From Achromobacter pulmonis (lineage in GTDB: Bacteria > Pseudomonadota > Gammaproteobacteria > Burkholderiales > Burkholderiaceae_B): 64,000 nucleotides of DNA. Shown one piece after another: positions 1 to 9,205 of this stretch. The stretch spans positions 134,555 through 198,554 of the forward strand of contig NZ_POQS01000005.1 of assembly GCF_002885955.2 (NCBI RefSeq). Direction: 5' to 3'. The position numbers were made by a program, and so were the translations under genes. Position 1 is the first letter of the stretch. Each line of letters begins with the position of its first letter. The notes below the pieces were generated by a model. It ran no database searches. It was not told the origin of the DNA and saw only the letters and a program-made list of their open reading frames with translations.

Positions 1-254
1 TTGTTCATGAAGATGGACTGGCCCAGGTCGCCCTGGGCCAGCTTGCCCAGCCACGACAGGTACTGCACCGCCATGGGCTGGTCCAGCCCCAGCTGCGCGC
101 GCAGCGCGGCGATGTCCTGCTGGCTGGCCTGCGGGCCCAGCATCACCGCGGCGGGATCGCCCGGCGTGATGCGGATGATCACGAACACGATGGTCGCGAC
201 GATGAACATCACGGCCACCAGCCCGACCAGCCGGTTCAAGAGATAGCGCAACAC
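1..254 (-). CDS. Peptide-type ABC transporter permease, DppB/OppB family (3' part beyond window)
   Basis: This is one of the two inner-membrane permease subunits of an oligopeptide/dipeptide-class ABC importer. The visible 84 residues begin with a long hydrophobic helix (LVGLVAVMFIVATIVFVII), then IRITPGDPA and LGLDQP, the standard N-terminal pattern of DppB/OppB permeases. The start is taken as GTG at 254, with TTG at 251 as an alternative; a GGGG run lies about 10 nt upstream. It follows the receptor gene by 81 nt on the same strand, so it is the second cistron of that transporter. DppC and the ATPases would be expected beyond the left edge. Substrate is not deducible. Confidence 0.9.
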   Translation of the reverse strand, partial: MLRYLLNRLVGLVAVMFIVATIVFVIIRITPGDPAAVMLGPQASQQDIAALRAQLGLDQPMAVQYLSWLGKLAQGDLGQSIFMN

Positions 255-335
255 GATGAAAGCCCCGAAAAAATTGGAACGCCGAAGGACGTGGAGGGCG
301 GCGCGAACCGCCATGCCCCCCGCGCCCTCAAACCA

Positions 336-1895
336 TTACTTCGCCGCCTTCCACGCATTCCAGAAGTACGGCCACGGCACGGCCCGGGTCCCTTGCAGCG
401 ACGGCGAGCGCGCGGCCTGCGCATTGAAGTCGCCGACCTTGATGAAAGGCACCTCGTCATACACCGCCTGCTGCACGTCGGCCCAGCGCTTGACGCGTTC
501 TTCCTGCGTGCGGGCCTGGTTGAAGGCGTCCAGCACCTGGTTGCGGCGCGGCGTGTCCCACCAGCCCGGCGCGTCCTTGGACGGGAAGTCGATCAGCGCG
601 GGCTCGGGCAGGAACGGGCTGTGGGTAATGAAGATGTCCCACAGCGCCGGGTCCTGGCGGCGCTGGGTCAGCGTGGCCCAGTCCACCACCTGCATGTCCA
701 CCGTGAAGCCGGCGGCCTTCAGGTATTCGGCGGCCACCAGCGCCATCTTGTAGTGGAACTCATACTGCTGGCTGGTCAAGATGCGGATCTTGCGGTCCTG
801 CACCTGCGCGCCGTCCACCAGCTTCTTGGCCGCGGCGGCGTCGCCCTTGTTGTAGACCTTGCCGCCCAGCGAGGTGGCCCACGGGAAGCCTTCGGGATAC
901 AGGTCGCCGTTGAGCTTGTAGAAATCCTTGTTGCCGAACGCGGCGTACAGCATGTCCTCTTCGTTCAGCGCGAGCTGCACCGCCTGGCGCACGGCCAGGT
1001 TGGACATGATGCCCTGCTTGGTGTTGAGCACCAGCCGGGGCCAGCCGAAAGGCTTGAGCATGACCGGATCGGAACGGCCGTTCTTGAGCTTGGGCAGCGA
1101 CTCCACCGGCAGGGCGTCGACGTAGTCGAACTGGCCGGCCACCGCGCTTTCGACGCGGGTATTGGCGTTGCTGACCGGCACGAAGCGGATTTCGTCCAGG
1201 TATTGCTTGCGCGCGCCGCCGTAGCCGTCGGGCTCGCCATCGCGCTGCTTGTAGCCTTCGAAGCGGACCAGCTGGATGTACTGGTCGGGCACGCGCGCCT
1301 TCAGCTGATAGGGGCCGGTGCCGACGAACTCGGTCAGGGCGGGCGCGATCTTGCCCTTGGGCATGATGATGGCGGCGCTGTTGTTCATCGCCAGCAGCGC
1401 GGTCAGCGGCGCATAGGGCTGCTTGAGCGTGATGCGGACGGTGTTGGCGTCCGGCGCCTCGATGGCGCTGATGATCTTGGCGGCCATCTTGCCGCGCGTG
1501 GCGGTTTCGGTCCAGCGCTTGAGCGAGGCCGTCACGTCGGCCGAATCCATCCTGGAGCCGTCATGGAAAGTGATGCCCTGGCGCAGGGGAATGGTGTAGA
1601 CCAGCCCGTCGGGCGACACCTCGGGCATCTTGTCGGCCAGCAGCGGCGTCAGGTTCCATTTGGCGTCGAAGGTGTACAGCGTTTCGAAGAAATGCTGCGT
1701 CAGGATGCCCACCAGGTCGGCCGTGCTGGTCATCGGGTCCAGCGTCGGCGGCTCGCCGACGGTGGCCACCGAGATCGTGCCTCCCTTGACCGGCGCGGCA
1801 CTCAGGGCGGGGGACGACAATGCGGTCAAACCAATTGCGCCGGCCAGCAGCAGGCTATTGAGCCTGCCGCCTCGCGGGGAGGTGCGGAAGTTCAT
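336..1895 (-). CDS. ABC transporter periplasmic substrate-binding protein, family 5 (DppA/OppA type)
   Basis: This is the periplasmic receptor that delivers a peptide or peptide-like ligand to the permease encoded downstream. It has 519 residues, normal for solute-binding family 5. A cleavable signal peptide of about 33 residues ends near ALSAAP. The mature protein starts with GGTISVATVGEPPTLDP, the usual entry of the family, and later has TGPYQLK and a C-terminal region rich in aromatic residues. ATG at 1895 is preceded by GGAGAG. It lies between the D-amino-acid-type PLP enzyme gene (74-nt gap upstream) and the permease gene, all on the minus strand. An operon importing D-amino-acid-containing compounds is my inference; the ligand is unknown. 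Confidence 0.9.
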   Translation of the reverse strand: MNFRTSPRGGRLNSLLLAGAIGLTALSSPALSAAPVKGGTISVATVGEPPTLDPMTSTADLVGILTQHFFETLYTFDAKWNLTPLLADKMPEVSPDGLVYTIPLRQGITFHDGSRMDSADVTASLKRWTETATRGKMAAKIISAIEAPDANTVRITLKQPYAPLTALLAMNNSAAIIMPKGKIAPALTEFVGTGPYQLKARVPDQYIQLVRFEGYKQRDGEPDGYGGARKQYLDEIRFVPVSNANTRVESAVAGQFDYVDALPVESLPKLKNGRSDPVMLKPFGWPRLVLNTKQGIMSNLAVRQAVQLALNEEDMLYAAFGNKDFYKLNGDLYPEGFPWATSLGGKVYNKGDAAAAKKLVDGAQVQDRKIRILTSQQYEFHYKMALVAAEYLKAAGFTVDMQVVDWATLTQRRQDPALWDIFITHSPFLPEPALIDFPSKDAPGWWDTPRRNQVLDAFNQARTQEERVKRWADVQQAVYDEVPFIKVGDFNAQAARSPSLQGTRAVPWPYFWNAWKAAK

Positions 1896-1968
1896 GATGC
1901 TCTCTCCAGAGGGTAGAAAACAGGATGTCGCGTGCGGATCGGGATTGCCCCGCGAGGGGGGCGGGAGG

Positions 1969-3234
1969 TCAGAAGAAAGTCGCGGCCACGTCGATGACGC
2001 CGTAGTGTTCGTCGACCAGCAGCACCTGGCGCCACTTGTCGAAAGTCAGGCAGGGGTGGGAGATGTCGAAGGCGATCATGTCGCCGACCTGGATGTCGTC
2101 GTCCGCGCCGATCTGCATGAAAGCGTGCTGGTCCATCATGGCGGTAAGCTTCCAGTGCGCGGGCGCGGCGTCCGGGGCCTGCGCGCCGGGGCGGTAGCGC
2201 AGGGCGGGCGTGGGCAGGCCGGCGTCGAAGGCGGCGTCGCGCTTGCCCAGCGCGACGATGGCGCGGCCCGGTTCGGGCAGCGATTGCACATAGGCCCAGA
2301 CCTGCAGCGCCGGCTGCAGGCCGGGTTCCATGCCGCGGGCCACCGGATTGTTGGCGTTGATGCGCTCGGCCGCCGAGCGGTAGATGCCCACGTCGTGCGA
2401 CAGGTAGCAGCCGGGGCGCAGCACGATTTCCAGCGGCGCGCCGATATCGACCTGCGAGAATTCCTCGGCTACCACGTCGAACCAGGCCGAGCCCGCGCCC
2501 GAGATCAGGGCGGGACCGTTCCTGCGCAGCCGGCCGGCGGCCGCCAGTTCGCCGAGCGCGCCGGTGGCGCGGCGCAGGAAGGCGCGGATGGCGCTTTCTT
2601 CCTGCAGCACGCCTTCGTAGACCTCGATGCCGGCCAGCGCCAGGCCGGGCCAGCGCGCGATCTCGTCGGCCACGGCCTGCAGCTGCGCCTCGTCGCGCAC
2701 GCCGGTGCGCCCGCCGGCCGGGCCCAGCTCGATCAGCACCGGCAGCACCAGGCCCTGCTCGCCGAAATAGGCGCCCAGCTGGGCGGCGTTGGCGGGCGAG
2801 TCCACGATGCAGAAGTAGGTGAAGGACGGATCGCGCAGGAGCCGCGCGATGATGGCCATGTTGGCGCGGCCCACCAGCTGGTTGGCCATCAGCACGCGGC
2901 GGATGCCGTGGCGGTAGGCGGCCAGCGTCTGCGGCGCCGTGGCCAGCGTGATGCCCCAGGCGCCGCCGTCGATCTGGCGCTGGAACAGGGCCGGACTCAT
3001 GGTGGTCTTGCCGTGCGGCGCCAGCTTGACCTTGTAGGCCTCCATGAAGCGCTGCATCCATTGCAGGTTGTGCTGCACCCGCGATTCGTACAGCACGGCC
3101 ACCGGCAGGCTGACGTCCTCGCGCAGCAGATTCCATTGCAGCCCGGCCACGCCGGCGGCGTCACAGGATTCGGGGAAGGCGCCCAGGCCTTTGCCGTTCG
3201 GGTCCAGCGGGGCGGGGGAGGAGGAGGGCGTCAT
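1969..3234 (-). CDS. PLP-dependent amino acid deaminase / D-threonine aldolase-like protein (fold-type III)
   Basis: This is probably a D-amino-acid deaminase or aldolase of the alanine-racemase-fold (DSD1/D-threonine aldolase) family, which uses PLP and a metal. The Schiff-base lysine is expected at K76 in LAPHGKTTMSP. The C-terminal domain has a DQHAF histidine and the ISHPC His-x-x-Cys-like pair typical of the metal site. The ATG at 3234 is chosen over an in-frame TTG at 3264 because AGGAAG sits 6 nt upstream of it. It is 421 residues, normal for the family. It is the first gene of a minus-strand operon with a peptide-type ABC transporter and is divergent from the amidase gene at 3381. Reaction (deaminase, dehydratase or aldolase) cannot be decided from sequence alone. 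Confidence 0.8.
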   Translation of the reverse strand: MTPSSSPAPLDPNGKGLGAFPESCDAAGVAGLQWNLLREDVSLPVAVLYESRVQHNLQWMQRFMEAYKVKLAPHGKTTMSPALFQRQIDGGAWGITLATAPQTLAAYRHGIRRVLMANQLVGRANMAIIARLLRDPSFTYFCIVDSPANAAQLGAYFGEQGLVLPVLIELGPAGGRTGVRDEAQLQAVADEIARWPGLALAGIEVYEGVLQEESAIRAFLRRATGALGELAAAGRLRRNGPALISGAGSAWFDVVAEEFSQVDIGAPLEIVLRPGCYLSHDVGIYRSAAERINANNPVARGMEPGLQPALQVWAYVQSLPEPGRAIVALGKRDAAFDAGLPTPALRYRPGAQAPDAAPAHWKLTAMMDQHAFMQIGADDDIQVGDMIAFDISHPCLTFDKWRQVLLVDEHYGVIDVAATFF

Positions 3235-3380
3235 GGCGGCTTCCTGGAAAATATTTACCTTCAAATCGGATTTTTTTCATTATCCTGAAAGAAATTTACA
3301 AGCGGCAGCTAGGAGTTTCCCGTAGTGCGCGGCGGCGCGACAATGGAACGAACGCTTGGTCTCAGGAAAAAGGAAACGTC

Positions 3381-4172
3381 ATGCTGAAAGTCGCTTTGGG
3401 CCAGTTCGCCGTCAGTCGCGTCTGGGAAGAAAACGCGCAGGTCTGCATCGACCTGATGGAACGCGCCCGCGCCGGCGGGGCCGGGCTGCTGGTGCTGCCC
3501 GAGGGCGTGCTGGCGCGCGACATCACCGATCCGCAGATCGTCCTGAAGGCCGCGCAGCCGCTGGACGGCCCCTTCATCGGCAAGCTGCTGGAGGCCAGCC
3601 GCGGATCGCCGCTGGCGACCATGATGTGCGTGCACGTCCCGACCGGAGAAGGGCGGGTCTGGAACACGCTGGTCACCCTGCAGGACGGCCGCATCCTGTC
3701 GCAGTACCGCAAGCTGCATCTGTACGACGCCTTCACCATGAAGGAATCCACCAACGTCACCGCCGGCGACGAGATCCCGCCCCTGCTCGACATAGGCGGG
3801 CTGCGCGTCGGCCTGATGACCTGCTACGACGTGCGCTTTCCCGAATTGGCGCGCCGCCTGGCGCTGGACGGCGCCGACCTGCTGGTCCTGCCGGCCGCCT
3901 GGGTGCGCGGCCCCTTGAAGGAAAAGCACTGGGAAGTGCTGGTCACCGCGCGCGCGCTGGAGAACACCTGCTACGTGGCCGCCACCGGCGAATGCGGCGA
4001 GCGCAACATCGGCTGCAGCATGGTGGTGGACCCGCTGGGCGTGGTGACGGCGCGTGCGGGCGAGGCGCCGGCGCTGGTGTACGCCGACATCGATCCCGAG
4101 CGCCTGGCGCACGCGCGCAAGGTGCTGCCGGCGCTGGCCAACCGCCGCTTCGCGCCGCCGCAGTTGGCCTAG
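3381..4172 (+). CDS. Nitrilase-superfamily amidase, deaminated-glutathione-amidase/Nit type
   Basis: This is a cytoplasmic C-N hydrolase acting on an omega-amide bond. Members of this branch clean up deaminated glutathione, but substrate is inferred only from the family. The Glu-Lys-Cys triad is visible: E41 in VLPEGVL, K111 in QYRKLHLYD and C148 in MTCYDVRFPE. The CYDVRFPEL block is characteristic of the Nit branch rather than of true nitrilases. Length is 263 residues, close to the family norm. ATG at 3381 has AAGGA upstream. It is divergent from the PLP enzyme gene and is followed by rarA after 59 nt. Confidence 0.82.
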   Translation: MLKVALGQFAVSRVWEENAQVCIDLMERARAGGAGLLVLPEGVLARDITDPQIVLKAAQPLDGPFIGKLLEASRGSPLATMMCVHVPTGEGRVWNTLVTLQDGRILSQYRKLHLYDAFTMKESTNVTAGDEIPPLLDIGGLRVGLMTCYDVRFPELARRLALDGADLLVLPAAWVRGPLKEKHWEVLVTARALENTCYVAATGECGERNIGCSMVVDPLGVVTARAGEAPALVYADIDPERLAHARKVLPALANRRFAPPQLA

Positions 4173-4231
4173 GGCGCGGCATGGTGTAATGCTGGATTGA
4201 TTATTCGCTTTCTCCCCCCCATCTGCTGCCA

Positions 4232-5572
4232 ATGAGCAATGATCTCTTTGCGGCCGATCCCGCGCATCGGCCCTATGTGCCCCTGGCCGAACGGCTGCGC
4301 CCGCGCACCCTGTCCGACGTGGTGGGGCAGTCGCACCTGCTGGGTCCGGACAAGCCGCTGCGCGTGGCTTTCGAATCCGGCCGTCCGCACTCCATGATCT
4401 TCTGGGGGCCGCCCGGCGTGGGCAAGACCACGCTGGCGCGCCTCATGGCCGACGGTTTCGACGCGCAGTTCATCGCCATCTCGGCGGTGCTGGGCGGTGT
4501 CAAGGACATCCGCGACGCGGTCACGGTCGCGCAGGTGGCGCAGGGCCAGGGCCGCCGCACCATCCTGTTCGTCGACGAGGTGCACCGCTTCAACAAGTCG
4601 CAGCAGGATGCCTTCCTGCCCTATGTGGAAAGCGGGCTGTTCACCTTCATCGGCGCCACCACGGAAAACCCCTCGTTCGAGGTCAACTCGGCGCTGCTGT
4701 CGCGCGCCCGCGTCTACGTGCTGCAATCGCTGACGGCCGAAGAACTGCAACTGCTGGTCGACCGCGCCGAGCAGGCGCTGAACGACGGCCGCGAGCCCGG
4801 CGAGACCATCCGCATCGAGCCCGACGCGCGCGAACAGCTGGCGGCCTGGGCCGATGGCGACGCGCGCCGCCTGATCAGCGCGGTGGAAGTGGTGGCGGAA
4901 TCCGCCCAGTCGGCCGGCCGCGACAGCGTGGACGCGGCCTGGCTGGAGATTTCGCTGTCGCAGAACCTGCGCCGCTTCGACAAGGGCGGCGACGCGTTCT
5001 ACGACCAGATCAGCGCCCTGCACAAATCGGTGCGCGGCTCCAATCCGGACGCCGCGCTGTACTGGTTCTGCCGCATGATCGACGGCGGCGCCGATCCGAA
5101 ATACCTGGCCCGCCGCCTGGTGCGCATGGCGGTCGAAGACATCGGCCTGGCCGATCCGCGCGCCACCGACCTGGCCGTCAACGGCGCCGACATCTACGAG
5201 CGGCTGGGCTCGCCGGAAGGCGAACTGGCGCTGGCGCAGGCGGTGGTCTACATGGCCTGCGCGGCCAAGTCCAACGCCGTCTACAACGCCTACAACCAGG
5301 CGCGCAAGTTCGCCGCCGAGCACGGCAGCGCGCCGGTGCCCATCCACCTGCGCAACGCGCCCACCAAGCTGATGAAGCAGCTGGGCCACGGCAAGGCCTA
5401 CCGCTACGCGCACGACGAGCCCCACGGCTACGCCGCCGCCGAGCAATATTTCCCGGATGGACTGAATCCCTCCTTCTATCGGCCGACCGATCGCGGCCTG
5501 GAGGCTAAAATCCAGCAAAAGCTGGCATTCCTGCGTGAGCTGGACGCGCAGGAACGTGCCAGGAAACGCTAA
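4232..5572 (+). CDS. rarA: Replication-associated recombination protein A (RarA/MgsA AAA+ ATPase)
   Basis: RarA is a clamp-loader-related AAA+ ATPase that acts at stalled replication forks. In order the protein shows a Walker A (GPPGVGKTT, residues 59-67), Walker B (ILFVDEVHRF, DE near 115), a sensor-1 region (IGATTENPSFEVN) and the C-terminal MgsA tetramerisation domain with HGKAYRYAHDEP. Length 446 is standard. It is followed 42 nt later by serS, the usual partner in proteobacteria. The gene usually found upstream, lolA, is not here; a nitrilase-type amidase gene is in its place. Confidence 0.96.
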   Translation: MSNDLFAADPAHRPYVPLAERLRPRTLSDVVGQSHLLGPDKPLRVAFESGRPHSMIFWGPPGVGKTTLARLMADGFDAQFIAISAVLGGVKDIRDAVTVAQVAQGQGRRTILFVDEVHRFNKSQQDAFLPYVESGLFTFIGATTENPSFEVNSALLSRARVYVLQSLTAEELQLLVDRAEQALNDGREPGETIRIEPDAREQLAAWADGDARRLISAVEVVAESAQSAGRDSVDAAWLEISLSQNLRRFDKGGDAFYDQISALHKSVRGSNPDAALYWFCRMIDGGADPKYLARRLVRMAVEDIGLADPRATDLAVNGADIYERLGSPEGELALAQAVVYMACAAKSNAVYNAYNQARKFAAEHGSAPVPIHLRNAPTKLMKQLGHGKAYRYAHDEPHGYAAAEQYFPDGLNPSFYRPTDRGLEAKIQQKLAFLRELDAQERARKR

Positions 5573-6961
<1,389 letters not shown>

Positions 6962-6990
6962 GTCCATCCACCGTTTGGAGGATAAAAAGG

Positions 6991-7017
6991 CGGAGTCTGC
7001 GGGCTCCGTTTTTTTTT
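6991..7017 (+). terminator. Rho-independent terminator after serS
   Basis: CGGAG (6991-6995) pairs with CTCCG (7004-7008) around an 8-nt loop and is followed by nine T residues. An A-run on the left side could let it work weakly in the other direction. Confidence 0.8.
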
Positions 7018-7181
7018 ATTATGTGGACATATTCCTGTCGCCGCCGGACATTAACCTGGCGGCGCTGGTGGCTGATTTTGATGTGAACAGTTGTGTATTG
7101 CAATAAAAGGGCCGGATAGTTGAGGCACAATACGCAATGTGTTCGACACGCTTCATTCACTTAAATAAAAAGGAGTTGTCC

Positions 7182-7430
7182 ATGACTTCAAGAATGATTG
7201 GAGATTTTCGTGTGAGATGCTCCGTGGCCCGTGAAGACGAACAGGGCTACCGCGTGCAGATATGGACTCGCCGCATCGGCGGCACTGCGCCGGAAAAATG
7301 CTGGACCGTCCCGGGGCAGGCGCCTTTCGCCAACCTGCAAGAGGCCGAGCAGCAGAGCCAGCAGTTGTTCCAGGGCATCAATGGCGTGCGTTTCAACGGT
7401 GAACCGGAGTTTGCTCATGCGTCCGCATAA
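7182..7430 (+). CDS. Small conserved-looking hypothetical protein (82 aa)
   Basis: I do not recognise this protein. It is 82 residues, soluble, with one long acidic-basic N-terminal strand region (RVRCSVAREDEQGYRVQIWTR) and a helical C-terminal half rich in Gln. ATG at 7182 is preferred over the in-frame ATG at 7137 because AAGGAG sits 8 nt upstream. It lies about 160 nt after the serS terminator, so it has its own promoter. Its last 14 nt overlap a second small open frame at 7417. Codon use matches the surrounding genes, which supports real coding. Function unknown. Confidence 0.7.
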   Translation: MTSRMIGDFRVRCSVAREDEQGYRVQIWTRRIGGTAPEKCWTVPGQAPFANLQEAEQQSQQLFQGINGVRFNGEPEFAHASA

Positions 7431-7575
7431 TGGCTGGTGGCGGGCGTCGAGTACGCCGCGCCGATGGATCGACCTCGTCCAGGAATCGCCCCGCTGGGCC
7501 GACGGCAAAACCGGCCAGGCGCCGCAGCAGCCGCCCGCGCTGGCGGCCAAACCCGCGCAGGCCCCGGCGGCCTGA
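7417..7575 (+). CDS. Possible small basic protein (52 aa) overlapping the preceding gene
   Basis: ATG at 7417 has GGAG 7 nt upstream, inside the end of the preceding gene, and the frames overlap by 14 nt, which suggests translational coupling. The product starts MRPHNGWWRASS, is basic and Trp-rich at the N-terminus, and ends in a Pro/Ala/Gln low-complexity tail. No family is recognised. High-GC DNA produces many false frames, so this rests on the ribosome binding site and overlap only. Confidence 0.4.
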   Translation: MRPHNGWWRASSTPRRWIDLVQESPRWADGKTGQAPQQPPALAAKPAQAPAA

Positions 7576-7636
7576 AGGCAGTTCCCCGGGGGCACCGGAC
7601 ATGCCCCGAACGCCGCGGCTATTTCCGCGGCAAAAA

Positions 7637-7660
7637 AAGGCCACTCGCGAGAGTGGCCTT
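7637..7660 (-). terminator. Rho-independent terminator of the PXPV protein gene
   Basis: A perfect 10-bp stem (AAGGCCACTC with GAGTGGCCTT, loop GCGA) has a run of A on its left side, which reads as a T tract on the minus strand. It lies 24 nt beyond the stop of the minus-strand gene at 7685. Confidence 0.85.
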
Positions 7661-7684
7661 GGTATTTCCGGCGCTGGCGTCCGA

Positions 7685-8005
7685 TCAGTCGCGGTCGTGT
7701 CCGCGGCCGCGATGGTGATGCTTGTAGCCGCCGTGGCGATAGTAACCGCCGCGGTCGTAGTAGCGGCCGCCGCGATAATAGACCGGCGCCGGATAGACTA
7801 CCGGAGGCGCGACGTATACCGGCGCCGGACGGTAATAGACCGGGGGCGGCGGCGGCACGTACACCGGCTGGGGCGCCACGTAGACCGGCGCCGGGAAAAC
7901 CACCCCGGGCACGCCGATGGAAATGCCCACGTCCACCCGGGCCAAGGCGGCGCTCGAGATCAGCAGACCCGCAGCACCGGCACCAGCGATAAGCCATTTT
8001 TTCAT
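7685..8005 (-). CDS. Secreted Pro/Tyr/Val-repeat protein (PXPV-repeat type)
   Basis: This is a 106-residue exported protein of unknown role. A signal peptide (MKKWLIAGAGAAGLLISSA) is followed by repeated PVYV/PAPVYY units, matching the PXPV repeat pattern found in many betaproteobacterial envelope proteins. The last 30 residues switch to RGGRYYDRGGYYRHGGY and a His/Arg/Gly tail that could bind metal or anionic polymers (inference). ATG at 8005 is used rather than 8035, because it begins a textbook signal peptide. It is a single-gene unit with its own terminator. Confidence 0.75.
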   Translation of the reverse strand: MKKWLIAGAGAAGLLISSAALARVDVGISIGVPGVVFPAPVYVAPQPVYVPPPPPVYYRPAPVYVAPPVVYPAPVYYRGGRYYDRGGYYRHGGYKHHHRGRGHDRD

Positions 8006-8307
8006 GTTGCACCTGCCTGCTGCATGACGCAGCAAAGTTGAGTATTCGTTGAGCCTATTTTCCGGCTTTTTCGCCGGCCATTGGTAAGCGAGCCGGCCTC
8101 AATCGCGACAATCCGCAACCGTCCCCCAACCCGCGTTCCCCGCCTTGCTGCCCTGCAGCAGCCGTCGCCCGCTATGGTGAAACGGATGATGAAATCGATT
8201 GAAATCGGCTGGAATGCGGTGTAGTGGGGCGCCACGGTTACAGGCGGTCACGATCGGCGGGCGATTTCACGCGCGGGTGTTGCAGGAATGCGCCATTGCC
8301 GCGGCCG
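8006..8307. other. Intergenic stretch without a supported gene
   Basis: This contains the upstream region of the PXPV gene. An AT-richer patch near 8180-8210 (several GAAA/GATGA steps) is the only compositional feature. No tRNA, terminator or ribosome-bound open frame stands out. Confidence 0.5.
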
Positions 8308-8802
8308 TCAGGCCTGCTGGCAGCGGAATTCGACCACCCAGACCCAGGGATTGGCGGCCCAGGCGTGGGCGCCGTAGCGTTCGCACCAGGTCAGGGCGAA
8401 GGCGGTCTGCAGCGGCACCCCGGGCAATAGCGACGAGGATTGGTAGAGCGCCGGGATGCCTTCGGCCCGGGCGTCGGCGTCGGACAGGTTTTGCAGCCGC
8501 TGGATGCGCACGCCCACGATCACGGCCGACGTGAACGGATTGCCGGCCTCGTCGGTCAGGAGAATGCTTTCGCCCGATTTTCCGTACGGACATCGGACCC
8601 AGCTGGAAGTTTTCCGCAGCTCGGCGGGATTATCCACGGACGGCCCCATGGCCACCCATCTTCCGGAATCCGACGCGTCGGCATACCAGACGGTAGTCGG
8701 TTTGGTAGGCTGCGGTTTCAAGATACGCCGGCTCTGTACTTTATCGCCGTTCAATACAGCCTGTTTAAGCGGTTCGCTGAATTGAAGAGATTGCCTTTTC
8801 AT
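8308..8802 (-). CDS. ASCH-like / phage-type hypothetical protein (164 aa)
   Basis: It resembles small phage-borne proteins of the ASCH/PUA-like class. The N-terminus has MKRQSLQFSEPLKQAVLNG, where the family puts an Ile/Leu-rich entry and a substrate-pocket Lys/Arg. A central CPYGKSGESILLTDE is the typical strand-turn-strand. RLQNLSDADARAEG is the family's 'DA..EG' helix, and the end has FALTWCERYG and a Trp-rich WVWVVEF. The start at 8802 is chosen because the pattern begins there; the open frame runs to 8865. It stands alone between unrelated genes, with no other phage genes nearby. RNA or nucleotide binding is family-level inference. Confidence 0.55.
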   Translation of the reverse strand: MKRQSLQFSEPLKQAVLNGDKVQSRRILKPQPTKPTTVWYADASDSGRWVAMGPSVDNPAELRKTSSWVRCPYGKSGESILLTDEAGNPFTSAVIVGVRIQRLQNLSDADARAEGIPALYQSSSLLPGVPLQTAFALTWCERYGAHAWAANPWVWVVEFRCQQA

Positions 8803-8950
8803 ACACTCGCGGTTCCTCTCACGATCAAGGCATGCGCCACAGCGGCATTTGCCCAGCCGGCGCATGCGAGAGCGCGGTCCGAGCCTGGCATCTTGCAGTA
8901 TGCCGCCTAGCGGTCATCATGTCAGGGGCTCGCAAGGGATGTGTGTCATT

Positions 8951-8980
8951 TTGAATACGTTGCGAGGAAGTTTGTATACT
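8951..8980 (+). promoter_or_regulatory. Sigma70-type promoter candidate (possibly for a leaderless mRNA)
   Basis: TTGAAT (8951-8956), an 18-nt spacer and TATACT (8975-8980). The expected transcription start, 6-7 nt downstream, falls on the A of the ATG at 8987. Confidence 0.5.
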
Positions 8981-8986
8981 CGAAGC

Positions 8987-9184
8987 ATGAACACAGACCT
9001 GCACGATCTCAAGCCGGGTTACTACTGGTACACCATGGCGAACGACCCGCTGGCCATCATCCATATTCATAAGGATGGCGGCGCCACGCTGATGGGCACG
9101 GATTACCGTATCGGCGCCGAAGGCGTGGCCGATATGGTGCGCCAGGGCGAACGCTTTTTCTGGATCGAACCGCCTCAAGTCTGA
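8987..9184 (+). CDS. Small hypothetical protein (65 aa)
   Basis: I do not recognise a family. The 65-residue product is acidic and soluble, starts MNTDLHDLKPGYYWYTMAND, and has two short strand-like segments (LAIIHIHKDGG, GATLMGTDYRIG) and a C-terminal RFFWIEPP. The arrangement looks like a compact beta-barrel or wedge. No good ribosome binding site precedes the ATG: a GAGGAAG lies 16 nt away, too far. The promoter position suggests the message may be leaderless. It lies 21 nt before the amidohydrolase gene and could be co-transcribed with it. Confidence 0.6.
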   Translation: MNTDLHDLKPGYYWYTMANDPLAIIHIHKDGGATLMGTDYRIGAEGVADMVRQGERFFWIEPPQV

Positions 9185-9205
9185 GCCGCCGGCGCGCCGT
9201 CCACC

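Noticed and set aside
291-1916. 541-residue plus-strand frame
   Set aside because: It lies opposite the solute-binding protein gene and has shadow composition (His/Arg/Gly/Val/Gln).
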